Assembly (NCBI RefSeq): GCF_030551255.1
Contig: NZ_CP130630.1
Span: 8,865,001 to 8,929,000, forward strand
Length of the DNA: 64,000 bases
Source: Streptomyces sp. NL15-2K
Lineage (GTDB): Bacteria; Actinomycetota; Actinomycetes; Streptomycetales; Streptomycetaceae
Reading direction: 5' to 3'
The notes below the pieces were generated by a model, which saw nothing but the letters and a program-made list of their open reading frames with translations, was not told the origin of the DNA and ran no database searches. Below, piece after piece: positions 33,607 through 42,086 of the stretch. Positions within the stretch are counted from its first letter, which is position 1. Each line of letters starts with the position of its first letter. The position numbers and the translations under genes are program-made.

Positions 33607-34911
33607 CTACGCGGACAGCGCAGCGACAAGCACCGAAGTCACTAGCCCCACCTGCCAAGGCCGAGCCCCATACCCCTCAAGCGCCGCCCCCACCGACTCC
33701 GCATCGACAGCATTCGGCGGCTCCCAGCAAACCCGCCGTACGGTATCCGGCGCGATCAGATTCTCCTGCGGCATATTGAGCCGCTCGGCCAACGCGGACA
33801 CCCCCGCCCGCGCAGCCGACAACCGCGCCGCAGCCGCAGGATCCTTGTCGGCCCAAGCCCTCGGCGGCGGCGGCCCGGTCACGGCCTGCCCCGGCTGCGG
33901 CAACTGCGCGTCGGTCAACGCCTTCGCCCGATCGACGGCGGCCTGCCACTGCTCCAGCTGCCGCCGCCCCATCCGATGCCCGAACCCGTTCAACGCGGCC
34001 AGCGCGTTCACGTTGGCCGGAAGAGAGAGCGCGGCCTCCACGATGGCCGCGTCCGACAGCACCTTGCCCGGCGACACGTCCCGCCGCTGAGCGATCCGGT
34101 CCCGGGTCTGCCACAGCTCGCGCACGACAGCGAGCTGCCGCCGCCTGCGCACCTTGTGCATCCCCGACGTACGCCGCCACGGATCCTTACGAGGCTCCGG
34201 CGGCGGAGCCGAGGCGATGGCGTCGAACTCCTGCTGCGCCCATTCCAGCTTGCCCTGCCGGTCCAGCTCCTTCTCCAGGGCGTCCCGCAGGTCGACGAGG
34301 AGCTCCACGTCCAGCGCGGCATACCGCAGCCAGGGCTCGGGCAGCGGCCGGGTCGACCAGTCGACGGCCGAATGCCCCTTCTCCAGGACGAAGCCGAGGA
34401 CGCCCTCGACCATCGCGCCGAGGCCCACGCGGGGGAACCCGGCGAGCCGGCCGGCGAGCTCGGTGTCGAACAGGCGTGTGGGCAGCATGCCTATCTCGCG
34501 CAGGCAGGGAAGGTCCTGGGTGGCGGCGTGCAGCACCCACTCCACACCGGACAGCGCCTCACCGAGCCCCGACAGATCGGGGCAGGCCACGGGGTCGATC
34601 AGCGCGGTCCCGGCGCCCTCGCGACGCAGCTGCAGCAGATAGGCGCGCTGGCCGTAGCGGTAGCCGGACGCACGCTCGGCGTCGACGGCGACGGGCCCGG
34701 AGCCGGCCGCGAAGGCGGCGATCACCTCGGTGAGCGCTTCCTCGTCGGCGATCACGGGCGGAATGCCCTCGCGCGGCTCCAGCAAAGGGGTGGGCTCAGG
34801 GCCGGGCTCAGAATCAGGCGCCCCCGTAACAGAAGATCCGCCGTCGTCCGGAGGGGCGCCTCCGGTGGTTCGCAGTGAGCTGTCTGCTGCGGTCTCTTGG
34901 GCGTCGGTCAC
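33607..34911 (-). CDS. rnd: Ribonuclease D-like 3'-5' exonuclease with HRDC domain
   Basis: A 434-aa protein. A disordered acidic N-terminus precedes the DEDDy exonuclease fold: Asp-x-Glu in PVAVDAERASGYRYG, the second Asp in VLHAATQDLPCL, and the final Tyr/Asp pair in WLRYAALDVELLVDL. HRDC-type helices follow (LPANVNALAALNGFGHRMGR). It trims RNA 3' ends, probably tRNA precursors. GTG 34911 has no clear ribosome site; TACCCT about six bases upstream on the minus strand could be a -10 box, so a leaderless mRNA is possible. It is downstream of whiI on the same strand but separated by 169 bases. Confidence 0.88.
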   Translation of the reverse strand: MTDAQETAADSSLRTTGGAPPDDGGSSVTGAPDSEPGPEPTPLLEPREGIPPVIADEEALTEVIAAFAAGSGPVAVDAERASGYRYGQRAYLLQLRREGAGTALIDPVACPDLSGLGEALSGVEWVLHAATQDLPCLREIGMLPTRLFDTELAGRLAGFPRVGLGAMVEGVLGFVLEKGHSAVDWSTRPLPEPWLRYAALDVELLVDLRDALEKELDRQGKLEWAQQEFDAIASAPPPEPRKDPWRRTSGMHKVRRRRQLAVVRELWQTRDRIAQRRDVSPGKVLSDAAIVEAALSLPANVNALAALNGFGHRMGRRQLEQWQAAVDRAKALTDAQLPQPGQAVTGPPPPRAWADKDPAAAARLSAARAGVSALAERLNMPQENLIAPDTVRRVCWEPPNAVDAESVGAALEGYGARPWQVGLVTSVLVAALSA

Positions 34912-35080
34912 ATGTCAAGGGTATCTGTGTATGGACAGCGCCCGCCGACGGAACGTTCCGTCGACGGGCGCCAGAGGGTCGCAAACCAGTCACTTCGGTG
35001 AAAGATCCGGTTCACGGCGGGATGGGTCACGTGGAGGAGGATCAGCGGCCGATCCGGTTCACGTGTGTGAATGGCGGGCG

Positions 35081-35743
35081 TCAGTGGATGATCCCGGTGC
35101 GCAGGGCCACCGCGACCATGCCGGCGCGGTCACCGGTGCCGAGCTTGCGGGCGATGCGGGCGAGGTGGCTCTTGACGGTCAGGGCGGACAGGCCCATCGA
35201 GACGCCGATCGCCTTGTTCGACTGGCCCTCCGCGACCAGTCGCAGCACCTCGACCTCGCGGCCGGACAGCTCACGGTAGCCACCCGGGTGACTCGGGGCA
35301 CCCGGGGGGCGGCGGTGCATACGGGCGGCGGCGGCTCCGATGGGAGCGGCACCCGGTCGGGTGGGGAGCCCGATGTTCGTACGGGTGCCTGTGACGACGT
35401 AGCCCTTGACTCCGCCGGCGAGGGCATTGCGTACCGCGCCGATGTCGTCGGCGGCGGACAGGGCGAGCCCGTTGGGCCAGCCCGCGGCGCGGGTCTCCGA
35501 CAGGAGGGTCAGGCCGGAGCCGTCGGGTAGGTGGACGTCGGCGACACAGATGTCGCGGGGGTTGCCGATGCGGGGACGAGCCTCCGCGACGGACGAGGCC
35601 TCGATGACGTCGCGTACACCGAGCGCCCACAAGTGGCGGGTGACGGTGGAACGGACGCGGGGGTCGGCCACGACCACCATGGCGGTCGGCTTGTTCGGGC
35701 GGTAGGCGACCAGGCTTGCGGGCTGCTCGAGGAGAACGGACAC
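35081..35743 (-). CDS. whiI: Atypical response regulator WhiI (sporulation)
   Basis: A 220-aa orphan regulator needed for late sporulation septation in Streptomyces aerial hyphae; it is known to work with BldM as a heterodimer. The receiver domain is degenerate. The usual acidic pair is reduced to VVVADPRVR, the phospho-acceptor-like Asp remains in CVADVHLPDG, and the conserved Lys is missing (GYVVTGT). The C-terminal LuxR helix-turn-helix is clear (LSGREVEVLRLVAEGQSNKA, ALTVKSHLARIARKLG). GTG 35743 follows GGAGG at normal spacing; the frame is open 29 codons upstream but without a ribosome site. A sigma-WhiG-like promoter precedes it. Confidence 0.9.
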   Translation of the reverse strand: MSVLLEQPASLVAYRPNKPTAMVVVADPRVRSTVTRHLWALGVRDVIEASSVAEARPRIGNPRDICVADVHLPDGSGLTLLSETRAAGWPNGLALSAADDIGAVRNALAGGVKGYVVTGTRTNIGLPTRPGAAPIGAAAARMHRRPPGAPSHPGGYRELSGREVEVLRLVAEGQSNKAIGVSMGLSALTVKSHLARIARKLGTGDRAGMVAVALRTGIIH

Positions 35744-35820
35744 CAGGCCTCCTGGGTGGGGGACGGGGTCGGCTTTTGGGGAAGAAGCCGGGACGAATGG
35801 TGCTTTCAAGGTCACAGACG

Positions 35821-35848
35821 TCTTCGGCACCAGAGGCGTCCGTCTTTA
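35821..35848 (-). promoter_or_regulatory. Candidate sigma-WhiG promoter of whiI
   Basis: On the minus strand TAAA (35848-35845) is followed after 16 bases by GCCGAAGA (35828-35821). This is close to the sigma-WhiG consensus TAAA-N15/16-GCCGATAA (the -35 matches fully, the -10 at 6 of 8). It would start transcription about 70 bases before the whiI GTG. whiI is a known sigma-WhiG target in S. coelicolor. Confidence 0.65.
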
Positions 35849-35959
35849 GGGAATGATCACGATCTGGTGAGTAACAATTCGTGCAATTCGGACACGCGAT
35901 CGATCATTCGAAGATCGAACGGTTTCGATCTGCTTCGATATGCGGCTGAAAGTGGCCGT

Positions 35960-36050
35960 ATCGACAAAGGGATCGACAAAGGATCGACAAGGGGATCGGC
36001 GAAGGGGATCGGCGAAGGGGATCGGCAAAGGGGATCGGCGAAGGGAACGA
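35960..36050. repeat. 13-base minisatellite upstream of whiI
   Basis: About seven imperfect units of 11-13 bases lie head to tail, drifting from ATCGACAAAGG to ATCGGCGAAGGGG. They lie in the 333-base gap between whiI and the DUF3000 gene (35744-36076), which otherwise holds the whiI promoter and no credible gene. Confidence 0.75.
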
Positions 36051-36076
36051 CACGCTCAGCAACCGTGCCGAAGCGG

Positions 36077-36754
36077 TCAGCGCGACTGCGGCCCCCGGCG
36101 CTGCGGCAGCGTCACCACCGACGCGTCCCCCGGCCCGGCCGGCGGCAGGCCCGCGACCTGGGCGAGCAGATCGCACCAGGAGGCCAGGTGCGCCGCCGTG
36201 TCCGGGACCTCGCCCAGGCCCTCCCAGGGCGTCCAGGAGGCGCGGATCTCGATCTGCGAGGCGGACGGGCGTTCGGACAGGCCGCCGAAGTAGTGGGAGC
36301 TCGCGCGCGTGACCGTGCCGCTCGGCTCGCCGAACGCCAGGCCGCGCGCGGTGAGCGCACCGGTGAGCCACGCCCAACACACGTCGGGCAGCAGCGGGTC
36401 GGCCGCCATCTCCGGCTCCAGCTCCGCGCGCACCAGCGTCACCAGCCGGAAGGTGCCCCGCCAGGCGTCGTGCCCGGCCGGGTCGTGCAGCAGCACCAGC
36501 CGGCCGTCGGCCAGGTCGTCGTCGCCGTCGACGACCGCGGCCTCCAGGGCGTACGAGAAGGGGGCGAGTCGCTGCGGCGGCCGGGTCGGCTCCACCTCGA
36601 CCTGAGGCCGCGGCCGCGCGGCTCTCAGCGCGTCGACGGCCGCCCGGAAGGCCGGGGGAGCCGTACTGCTCACGTGCTCCGCGCCCTCCTCGGTGTCCTT
36701 CGCTTCGTCCATTCCGCCAGCGCCGTCCGACAGTCGTCCCTGAGCCGCAGCCAT
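36077..36754 (-). CDS. DUF3000 family protein
   Basis: A 225-aa cytoplasmic protein of an actinobacterial family of unknown function. After a variable N-terminus it has the family core FRAAVDALRAARPRPQVEVE, PPQRLAPFSYALEA, and later YFGGLSERPSASQIEIRASW and HLASWCDLLAQVAGLP. ATG 36754 has no Shine-Dalgarno but TAATCT lies eight bases upstream, so leaderless expression is possible; an internal Met 14 codons in is an alternative. It diverges from hemE, as in other Streptomyces. No activity can be assigned. Confidence 0.8.
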   Translation of the reverse strand: MAAAQGRLSDGAGGMDEAKDTEEGAEHVSSTAPPAFRAAVDALRAARPRPQVEVEPTRPPQRLAPFSYALEAAVVDGDDDLADGRLVLLHDPAGHDAWRGTFRLVTLVRAELEPEMAADPLLPDVCWAWLTGALTARGLAFGEPSGTVTRASSHYFGGLSERPSASQIEIRASWTPWEGLGEVPDTAAHLASWCDLLAQVAGLPPAGPGDASVVTLPQRRGPQSR

Positions 36755-36870
36755 GCGGGGAAGATTAAGCGGAACGGGGCCCCGGCGCAGGGAGGGACAC
36801 CCGCCTAGCGGTACGCCGCGAGCGGACACCCGTGCCGTCGTTCCCCCACGCCCGTGCGAGACTTTCCGTC

Positions 36871-37938
36871 GTGAGTGCCAACGCAAGCCCCACGGGCCAG
36901 CAGCCGACAGCGACGTACGAGTCCGCCTTCCTGAAGGCGTGCAGGCGCGAACCCGTGCCGCACACACCCGTGTGGTTCATGCGGCAGGCCGGGCGCTCGC
37001 TGCCGGAGTACCGCAAGGTGCGCGAGGGCATCCCGATGCTCGAGTCCTGCACCCGGCCCGAGCTGGTCTGCGAGATCACCCTCCAGCCGGTGCGCCGGCA
37101 CGGCGTGGACGCGGCGATCTACTACAGCGACATCGTCGTCCCGCTCAAGGCCATCGGCATCGACCTCGACATCAAGCCGGGCATCGGCCCGGTCGTCGAG
37201 CACCCGATCCGCACCCGCGCCGACCTGGCCCAGCTGCGCGACCTGACCCCCGAGGACGTCTCCTACGTCACCGAGGCCATCGGCCTGCTGACCCGCGAGC
37301 TCGGCCCCGTCCCGCTCATCGGTTTCGCGGGCGCGCCGTTCACCCTCGCGAGCTACCTCGTCGAGGGCGGCCCGTCCCGCACGTACGAGAACGCCAAGGC
37401 GATGATGTACGGCGACCCCGAGCTGTGGGCCGACCTGCTCGACCGCCTCGCGGAGATCACGGGCGCCTTCCTGAAGGTCCAGATCGAGGCCGGCGCGAGC
37501 GCCGTCCAGCTGTTCGACTCGTGGGCCGGCGCGCTCGCCCCGGCCGACTACCGGCGCTCGGTGATGCCCGCCTCGTCGAAGGTCTTCCAGGCGGTCGCTG
37601 GGTACGGCGTCCCGCGCATCCACTTCGGCGTCGGCACCGGCGAGCTGCTGAAGCCGATGGGCGAGGCCGGCGCGGACGTCGTCGGCGTCGACTGGCGCGT
37701 CCCGCTGGACGAGGCCGCCCGCCGCGTCGGCCCCGGCAAGGCGCTCCAGGGCAACCTCGACCCGACCGTGCTGTTCTCCACCCGGGAGGCGGTCGAGGTG
37801 AAGACGCGGGAGGTTCTGGACGCGGCGGCGGGCCTCGAGGGCCATGTCTTCAACCTCGGCCACGGCGTCATGCCGGCCACCGACCCGGACGCCCTGACCC
37901 GCCTCGTGGAGTACGTCCACACGCGGACCGCTCGCTGA
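36871..37938 (+). CDS. hemE: Uroporphyrinogen decarboxylase
   Basis: Removes four carboxyl groups from uroporphyrinogen III to give coproporphyrinogen III in heme synthesis. It is 355 aa, the usual size. Both signatures are present: [16 protein letters not shown] near residue 30 and [17 protein letters not shown] near 150. GTG 36871 begins the family-like sequence; no strong ribosome site is seen, so a leaderless transcript is possible. hemY and hemQ lie 13-16 kb downstream on the same strand; the intervening accessory genes look inserted. Confidence 0.95.
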   Translation: MSANASPTGQQPTATYESAFLKACRREPVPHTPVWFMRQAGRSLPEYRKVREGIPMLESCTRPELVCEITLQPVRRHGVDAAIYYSDIVVPLKAIGIDLDIKPGIGPVVEHPIRTRADLAQLRDLTPEDVSYVTEAIGLLTRELGPVPLIGFAGAPFTLASYLVEGGPSRTYENAKAMMYGDPELWADLLDRLAEITGAFLKVQIEAGASAVQLFDSWAGALAPADYRRSVMPASSKVFQAVAGYGVPRIHFGVGTGELLKPMGEAGADVVGVDWRVPLDEAARRVGPGKALQGNLDPTVLFSTREAVEVKTREVLDAAAGLEGHVFNLGHGVMPATDPDALTRLVEYVHTRTAR

Positions 37939-37999
37939 CGTGCCCGAGCTCTGGCGGCGGTGCGGGAGGGCTCCCGACGCGTAGGGCAAAGCTTGTGAC

Positions 38000-38581
38000 A
38001 TGGATGAGGACGACAGGGCCGACAAGGAGCCGACGAAGCCGGGGGAGTCGGAGCTTTTGCCGGCCTGGGGATGCGTCGTTCTCCTGTGCTTGGTGCTGGT
38101 CGCCTTGGTGGCGTTCGGCGGAGCGATCTTCCAGGTCCTGGCCACGGCGAACGTCAGACTCGTCCACACAGCAGGCCCTGCCCCGGACACCGAGTTCAGC
38201 TCCCGTCACGTGGGCGCCGGTCTCACCGACAACGAGCGCTACACCTTCACCTGGCGGGCGCGCGACAGCCTCGAAAGCACCCTGAGCGTCCGGCGGTCGT
38301 TCTCCCTGCCCCACCTCCGCCGCGTCGACGACGTGTCGGGCCAGCTGACCGCGTACGTCCCGGCGGGCTGCACGGACCGTGCGATCCGGTGGCGGATCAC
38401 CGTCAACGGGCGGGAGGCCGACGCCGGTACCTTCCGGGGGCAGCGGGCGTACGTGATCCCCACCGACTACTCCTCCGACGGCGACCTGGACACCGTCGTG
38501 GCCGCCGCCGACTGGGACGGCGGCACCGAGGCGTGCCCCAGCTTCCGGCTGGTGTGGGACACCAAGGCGCTGGAGCCGTAG
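38000..38581 (+). CDS. Hypothetical membrane-anchored protein
   Basis: A 193-aa protein with a charged N-terminus of about 22 residues and one strong membrane helix (WGCVVLLCLVLVALVAFGGA). The remaining domain is probably outside the cell, with two Cys (GCTDRAIRW and EACPSFRL) that could form a disulfide. I do not recognise the family. It follows hemE by 61 bases and marks the start of the variable segment. Confidence 0.55.
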   Translation: MDEDDRADKEPTKPGESELLPAWGCVVLLCLVLVALVAFGGAIFQVLATANVRLVHTAGPAPDTEFSSRHVGAGLTDNERYTFTWRARDSLESTLSVRRSFSLPHLRRVDDVSGQLTAYVPAGCTDRAIRWRITVNGREADAGTFRGQRAYVIPTDYSSDGDLDTVVAAADWDGGTEACPSFRLVWDTKALEP

Positions 38582-38718
38582 ACCCCCGACGAACGTGGGC
38601 GGGTGGCTATTCGTCGAAGGCGATCTCCTCGGCTCGTGCCGGAGGGAACCGCGGCCCTGGGCAGGCTCGTGTCCTGCTACGCGTGGAAGTGAAACCGGGC
38701 GAGGTTCACGGGGGAATC

Positions 38719-39420
38719 ATGCAGATCATCGAGGTGACCGGGTATGCCGTCCGATCTGCCGTGATCACCATGAGGCGGACGGGGAAGCCACTTGAATTCG
38801 TGATCTTCCCGATGCTGCATGTGGCTTCGCCGACGTTCTACTCCCAGGTCCGCATCAGGCTCAGGGAATGCGACCTCATAGTCATGGAGGGAATCCGAGG
38901 GAATTCGGTCAGGGTGAGTGCCCTCACGCTTGCTTACCGGTTCGCCCCACGGCGTCGGCGCAACGGCCTGCAGGAGCAGCGCAATGAGCTGGTGCTTCCC
39001 GAGTCCGTACCGGTAGTCACCCCGGATGTGACCGCGGCGGAGGCGATCGAGGACCTGAAGACACTGCCGCGGTGGACGTACCTGCTTCTCATGGTCGCGG
39101 CTCCCGTGATGGGTCTGGTGTTCGCGCTGCGCGGTCCGCGCGCTTTCCTCGATGAGGACCTGGTGCTCGACGATCTGCCGTCGACGCCGCGGGCGGAGAT
39201 GATGGCCGACGATCCCGTGGCGCATGCGCTGACCGGTCGGCGCGACGAACGGCTGCTCGACGCCCTCGGCCAGATCCACGCGGAGCGCGCCGACGAGGCG
39301 ATCCGGGTGGCCATCGTCTACGGAGCCGGCCACGTCCCGGCGATCGTGTCGGGTCTGATGGATCGTTACGGGTACCGGCCACGTGAAGCGGAATGGCTTA
39401 CCGTCCTTGTCCCGGCGTAG
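38719..39420 (+). CDS. TraB/PrgY-like protein
   Basis: A 233-aa protein. An N-terminal segment FVIFPMLHVASPTFYSQV then RECDLIVMEGI resembles the TraB/PrgY/TIKI fold (a His after the first strand, an acidic strand end), and VAIVYGAGHVPAIVSGL matches its second His motif. One hydrophobic helix (LLLMVAAPVMGLVFAL) could be a membrane segment. The GC content is lower than in neighbouring genes, and a transposase scrap follows immediately, so it may be horizontally acquired. A putative protease-like or pheromone-shutdown role is only family analogy. Confidence 0.5.
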   Translation: MQIIEVTGYAVRSAVITMRRTGKPLEFVIFPMLHVASPTFYSQVRIRLRECDLIVMEGIRGNSVRVSALTLAYRFAPRRRRNGLQEQRNELVLPESVPVVTPDVTAAEAIEDLKTLPRWTYLLLMVAAPVMGLVFALRGPRAFLDEDLVLDDLPSTPRAEMMADDPVAHALTGRRDERLLDALGQIHAERADEAIRVAIVYGAGHVPAIVSGLMDRYGYRPREAEWLTVLVPA

Positions 39421-39589
39421 AGCGCCGGGCGAAACCGGTTCCACGCGGCCCGGCAGACGGCGGCGTTCCAGCGCGTCGCCACCGAGCCGGGCCAGGATGT
39501 GGGGCGGGGTGTCGGCGACCCACTTCGCGATCGCGGCCAGGGACTTCACTCCGGTCAGCACCGCGTGGGCGCCCTCTGCGCAAGGCTGG
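39421..39589 (-). pseudogene. ISAs1-family transposase fragment
   Basis: A minus-strand stretch reads VLTGVKSLAAIAKWVADTPP and HILARLGG. This is the conserved N-terminal helix of ISAs1-type transposases (typically SLTAIAEWVADAPP). The rest of the roughly 400-aa protein is missing. It lies between the TraB-like gene and the two-component operon and is direct evidence of past transposition in this accessory segment. Confidence 0.65.
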
Positions 39590-40267
39590 TCATTCCTCTG
39601 CGTCGCGGACCAGTAGTGCGATCTGCACCCGGTTCTCGAGCGCCAGCTTGGCGAACAGGCTGCCTACGTGCGCTTTGACGGTCGCGACGCTGATGTGCAG
39701 CCGCTTGGCGATCTCCGGGTTGCCCAGTCCGTCCGCGATGGCCCGAGCGGTTTCGCGTTCTCGTTCGGTCAGTGTGGACAGCTGTTTCCGTGCGGCTTCG
39801 CGGGATGAGTTGCGAGCGTGAGAGGACTGCGGGCCGGTGGCTGCGGCGATCACCCGTGCCGTGGCCGCTGGTGACAGCACGGGGTTGCCGTCCGCGACGG
39901 TCCGCACCGCGTCGAGAATCCGCGGCGGTTGGGTGTCCTTGAGGACGAACCCGTGTGCTCCGGCGCGCAGTGAGCCGAGCACGAGATCGTCCGAGTCGAA
40001 TGTGGTGAGCATGAGCACCCGCGGCGGCGCCGGTCGGGTGAGGAGTTCCCGGGTCGCGCTGAGACCGTCACGGCCGGGCATCCGCACGTCCATGAGGACG
40101 ACGTCCGGCCGCTGCTCGTCCACCACGGTGATCGCGGCGTCCCCGTCGGCCGCCTCCGCGACGACGGTCAGGTCCGGTTCGCCCTCGATGACGAGCCGCA
40201 GCGCCATCCGCACCAGTTGGTCGTCGTCGACGATGACGACACGCACCGGCTCCCGCTCGGTATCCAC
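39590..40267 (-). CDS. NarL/FixJ-type response regulator
   Basis: A 225-aa regulator. The receiver domain has the acidic pair VIVDDD, phospho-Asp in VVLMDVRMPG, Thr in MLTTF and Lys in FVLKDT, so it should be phosphorylatable. The LuxR helix-turn-helix is LTERERETARAIADGLGNPE to HISVATVKAHVGSLF. GTG 40267 directly follows the stop of the sensor kinase gene, so they form an operon. Likely targets are the divergent membrane protein and peptidase genes (inference from position). Confidence 0.9.
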   Translation of the reverse strand: MDTEREPVRVVIVDDDQLVRMALRLVIEGEPDLTVVAEAADGDAAITVVDEQRPDVVLMDVRMPGRDGLSATRELLTRPAPPRVLMLTTFDSDDLVLGSLRAGAHGFVLKDTQPPRILDAVRTVADGNPVLSPAATARVIAAATGPQSSHARNSSREAARKQLSTLTERERETARAIADGLGNPEIAKRLHISVATVKAHVGSLFAKLALENRVQIALLVRDAEE

Positions 40268-41449
40268 TCATACTCTCTTTTCGTGGGTGAGGTTCGGCCA
40301 GGGTAGTTGCGCGGTGAGGACGTATCCGTTGTCGGGTGTGGGGTGGTGGTCGAGTTTTCCGCCGGCGAGTGTGATGCGTTCGGTGAGGCCGAGCAGGCCG
40401 AATCCTGATGTCGGTGGTGGTGCGGTTGCCCTGGTGGCTGGGGAGTTGCGGACGCTGACGTCGAGTTTGTCGCCGGCCGTTCCTTCGAGGGTGATGTGTA
40501 CGTGTGCGCCTGAGGCGTGTTTGGCGGCGTTGGTCAGTCCTTCCTGGACGATCCGGTAGCAGGTTCGTCCGACGACGTCGGACGGTGTTCCCGTCACGGT
40601 GGTGGCGAGCGTGACGTCCAGTCCGGATGCGCGCGCGTCGGCCACCAGGTCGGGGATTCGCTCGAGGGAGGGCTGTGGTGGTTCCGGGCGACCCGGGTCG
40701 GCCCGGAGCACGCCGAGGACGTCCCGTAGTTCTTCCAGGGCTTGGTGGGAGCCGTCGGCGATACCGCGGATCAGCACGCGGTTTTCCTCAACGCTGAGGC
40801 CGCTGCGGTGGTCCAGCACGCCGGCCTGCATGGCGACCAGGGAGATCCGGTGCGCGAGCACGTCATGCATCTCGCGGGCGATCCGGTTCCGTTCCAGGGC
40901 CCGTGCCTGCGCCGCTCGTGCGGTCTGTTCCCGTTCCGCGCTCTCCGCCCGGTCCCGCAAGGACCGCACTTCGACACGGCGCGCGCCGATGGCCATGCCC
41001 ACGGCCACCGCGATGCCCGCGATCAGTGCCGGGAACGCGAGCTGGTACCACAACAAGCCGGGCGAGCTCTGGACCGGGTAGAACCCGCCGGCGAACTGTG
41101 ACGCGGTCACAAGGGCCATAGCGACGACCCCGATCTCCACCGGACGGCGACGCGTGGAGAGCGAGACCAGCGCCAGAAGCGCGGCGCCGGAGGCGAGTGC
41201 CGACGCGGTCGAGGCGATCACGACCGTCATGGCGACGGCGAGCGGGAACCGCCGCCGCCACACAAGCGCCGTCAGGCAGCCGAGAGCCACCAGCGGATCA
41301 CCGATGACGAACCACGAGCCCGTTTCGCCCTCCTGCCCCCGCTGCAGCACACCGACGGAGAGCCAGAGGGGTATGCCCACTGCCGCGGCCGCCACCAGCC
41401 GCCATGTCTGCTGCCACCAACCGAGCCGTGGCGCGACGTCCGTGATCAC
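40268..41449 (-). CDS. Sensor histidine kinase (HisKA_3)
   Basis: A 393-aa membrane kinase. Several N-terminal helices (about residues 15-150) precede a coiled coil and the dimerisation/phosphoacceptor motif NRIAREMHDVLAHRISLVAM with His near 198. The N-box is EGLTNAAKHA and the glycine-rich lid GFGLLGLTERI. It passes phosphate to the adjacent response regulator. GTG 41449 has a weak ribosome site. The signal sensed is unknown; the short extracytoplasmic loops suggest a membrane-embedded or envelope-stress type sensor. Confidence 0.9.
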   Translation of the reverse strand: MITDVAPRLGWWQQTWRLVAAAAVGIPLWLSVGVLQRGQEGETGSWFVIGDPLVALGCLTALVWRRRFPLAVAMTVVIASTASALASGAALLALVSLSTRRRPVEIGVVAMALVTASQFAGGFYPVQSSPGLLWYQLAFPALIAGIAVAVGMAIGARRVEVRSLRDRAESAEREQTARAAQARALERNRIAREMHDVLAHRISLVAMQAGVLDHRSGLSVEENRVLIRGIADGSHQALEELRDVLGVLRADPGRPEPPQPSLERIPDLVADARASGLDVTLATTVTGTPSDVVGRTCYRIVQEGLTNAAKHASGAHVHITLEGTAGDKLDVSVRNSPATRATAPPPTSGFGLLGLTERITLAGGKLDHHPTPDNGYVLTAQLPWPNLTHEKRV

Positions 41450-41638
41450 CTGGTCATTATCGCGACACCGTGCGGCCGGTGCGTCAGACCCGGGGCTGAT
41501 GCGCCCTCTACCAGAGTCGCATCACCGCCTCGTCCTTGGTCGAAGACGGCTCGAGCCGCCGGGCTGATGTGCCTGCCGCGCCGCACGGACAGACTCGTTC
41601 ACGTGCCGAGACAACCGGATACCAGACGGAGAAACGCG

Positions 41639-41914
41639 ATGCGCAAGGGGGCCTGTGTGGCCCTGGAGGCGGTCGGGATGGTGATCACAGCCCTGTCCGC
41701 CCAAGCGGTGATCCGCGGTTTGCTCGACCGGGACGCCGAGCTGCTGTGGGGCATCTTCAACGGGGTCCCCGGCGGCCTCACCGGCCGGATGATCCTGCTC
41801 GGAGTCATCGCGCTCGTCGCAATGGTGTCCGGTGGCTGGGCACACACCCGCCAGAAACCGGACGCCGAGCAGGCCGGAAATCCCGGGAGAATCCGCGGCC
41901 GAGGAACGACCTGA
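41639..41914 (+). CDS. Small membrane protein
   Basis: A 91-aa protein with two hydrophobic segments (VALEAVGMVITALSAQAV and MILLGVIALVAMVSGGW) and a polar tail. ATG 41639 follows CGGAG. It is divergent from the sensor kinase by 189 bases and precedes the secreted peptidase gene. No family is recognised; it may be a target or accessory of the two-component system. Confidence 0.5.
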   Translation: MRKGACVALEAVGMVITALSAQAVIRGLLDRDAELLWGIFNGVPGGLTGRMILLGVIALVAMVSGGWAHTRQKPDAEQAGNPGRIRGRGTT

Positions 41915-42086
41915 CGGCATCCGGAACGACAGACCCGCACCTACGGCATGTGCGCCGACGCGTCCCGAGGAGGGGACTTCACCGTGTACGCGCTCGGCCT
42001 GGCCGCCCTCGACCTCTACCACCCCGCCCAGATCGACGTGCTGGTCCGCATGAACGGCCGGCGTCGGGCCCTTGGGAGGACACCAG

